The position numbers and the translations under genes are program-made. From contig JAJDXE010000001.1 of assembly GCA_022825265.1 (NCBI GenBank), positions 177,338 through 241,337 of the forward strand: DNA of 64,000 nucleotides, in the 5' to 3' direction. Positions 63,946-64,000 of this stretch are shown one piece after another. The notes under the pieces are model-generated. The model was not told where the DNA came from and searched no databases. It saw only the letters and a program-made list of their open reading frames with translations. Position 1 is the first letter of the stretch. Each line of letters opens with the position of its first letter. This stretch comes from Dehalococcoidia bacterium (GTDB lineage Bacteria > Chloroflexota > Dehalococcoidia > Bin125).

Positions 63946-64000
63946 TTAGCCGGCGGCTTCGGCGTAGGTTTGGGCTGGGATCTCCTTGGCCTGGGCCTCG
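63946..64000 (-). CDS. C-terminal end of an unidentified gene (continues beyond the window)
   Basis: Read on the minus strand, the last bases encode ...EAQAKEIPAQTYAEAAG and a TAA stop at 63946-63948. Only about 17 residues are visible, so no identity can be given. Support comes from the open frame and from the hairpin element placed just after the stop. Confidence 0.35.
   Translation of the reverse strand, partial: EAQAKEIPAQTYAEAAG

Overview
The window is a dense, GC-rich stretch of bacterial chromosome carrying about 60 protein genes and no rRNA, tRNA, CRISPR array, transposase or phage gene that I could see. The mix suggests a Chloroflexota bacterium, perhaps of the SAR202/Dehalococcoidia kind. 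The grounds are a CIRCE-controlled hrcA-grpE-dnaK-dnaJ-prmA-rsmE heat-shock cluster, dnaA next to obgE-nadD, type III pantothenate kinase, Gln-rich lipoprotein tethers, and a rich set of acyl-CoA-dehydrogenase-like oxidoreductases, MaoC, CitE-like and CocE genes. The taxon is inference; the gene identities are not.

Layout. 0-4.1 kb: the end of a methyltransferase gene, then nadD, obgE and dnaA on the minus strand, with DnaA boxes between dnaA and obgE (a candidate oriC). 4.5-10 kb: coaX-coaBC (CoA synthesis), a YbjQ-family protein, a PAP2 membrane enzyme, pepA, an FTR-like Fe-S protein and a small alpha/beta-barrel protein. 10-16.3 kb: rpsO-pnp, then the lysine/diaminopimelate genes dapB-asd-dapA. 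16.3-26 kb: two small hypotheticals, an acyl-CoA carboxylase carboxyltransferase, a seven-Asp-box propeller protein, a large lipoprotein and an oligopeptide-type ABC importer (binding protein and two permeases, no ATPase). 26-28.3 kb: three tandem paralogues of an unrecognised two-domain NTF2-like protein. 28.3-33 kb: cytochrome c, enoyl-CoA hydratase, a cysteine-less TlpA-like protein with a CopD-like membrane protein, and purA. 33-35 kb: DUF402, then a small putative type II restriction-modification pair (Dam-like methylase and PD-(D/E)XK nuclease) lying between two convergent host genes. 35-43.4 kb: a catabolic block of MaoC, acyl-CoA dehydrogenase, four tandem flavin-monooxygenase-like paralogues, a CitE-like lyase and its degenerate partner. 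43.4-52.3 kb: M16 peptidase, an unknown protein, a ThiS/MoaD-like protein overlapping pyrG, a repeat-rich 530-bp gap, a membrane protein, transaldolase, rho, a phosphotriesterase-family hydrolase and an MmcQ-like protein. 52.3-56.2 kb: CocE-type hydrolase, an MBL-fold protein and a ketosynthase homologue without its catalytic residues. 56.2-64 kb: the heat-shock cluster, an SDR and the tail of another gene.

The housekeeping parts are ordinary. The points most worth a second look are: (i) a recurrent TAnnnT hexamer exactly 6 nt before six start codons that lack a Shine-Dalgarno sequence, suggesting leaderless mRNAs; (ii) the triplicated two-domain family; (iii) the restriction-modification pair; (iv) the monooxygenase tandem; (v) a ubiquitin-like protein with a C-terminal tail beyond its Gly-Gly, coupled to CTP synthase; (vi) three short tandem-repeat arrays between 47.8 and 49.5 kb; and (vii) several enzyme-fold proteins that have lost catalytic residues (ketosynthase, TlpA-like, CitE-like, MBL, SDR).
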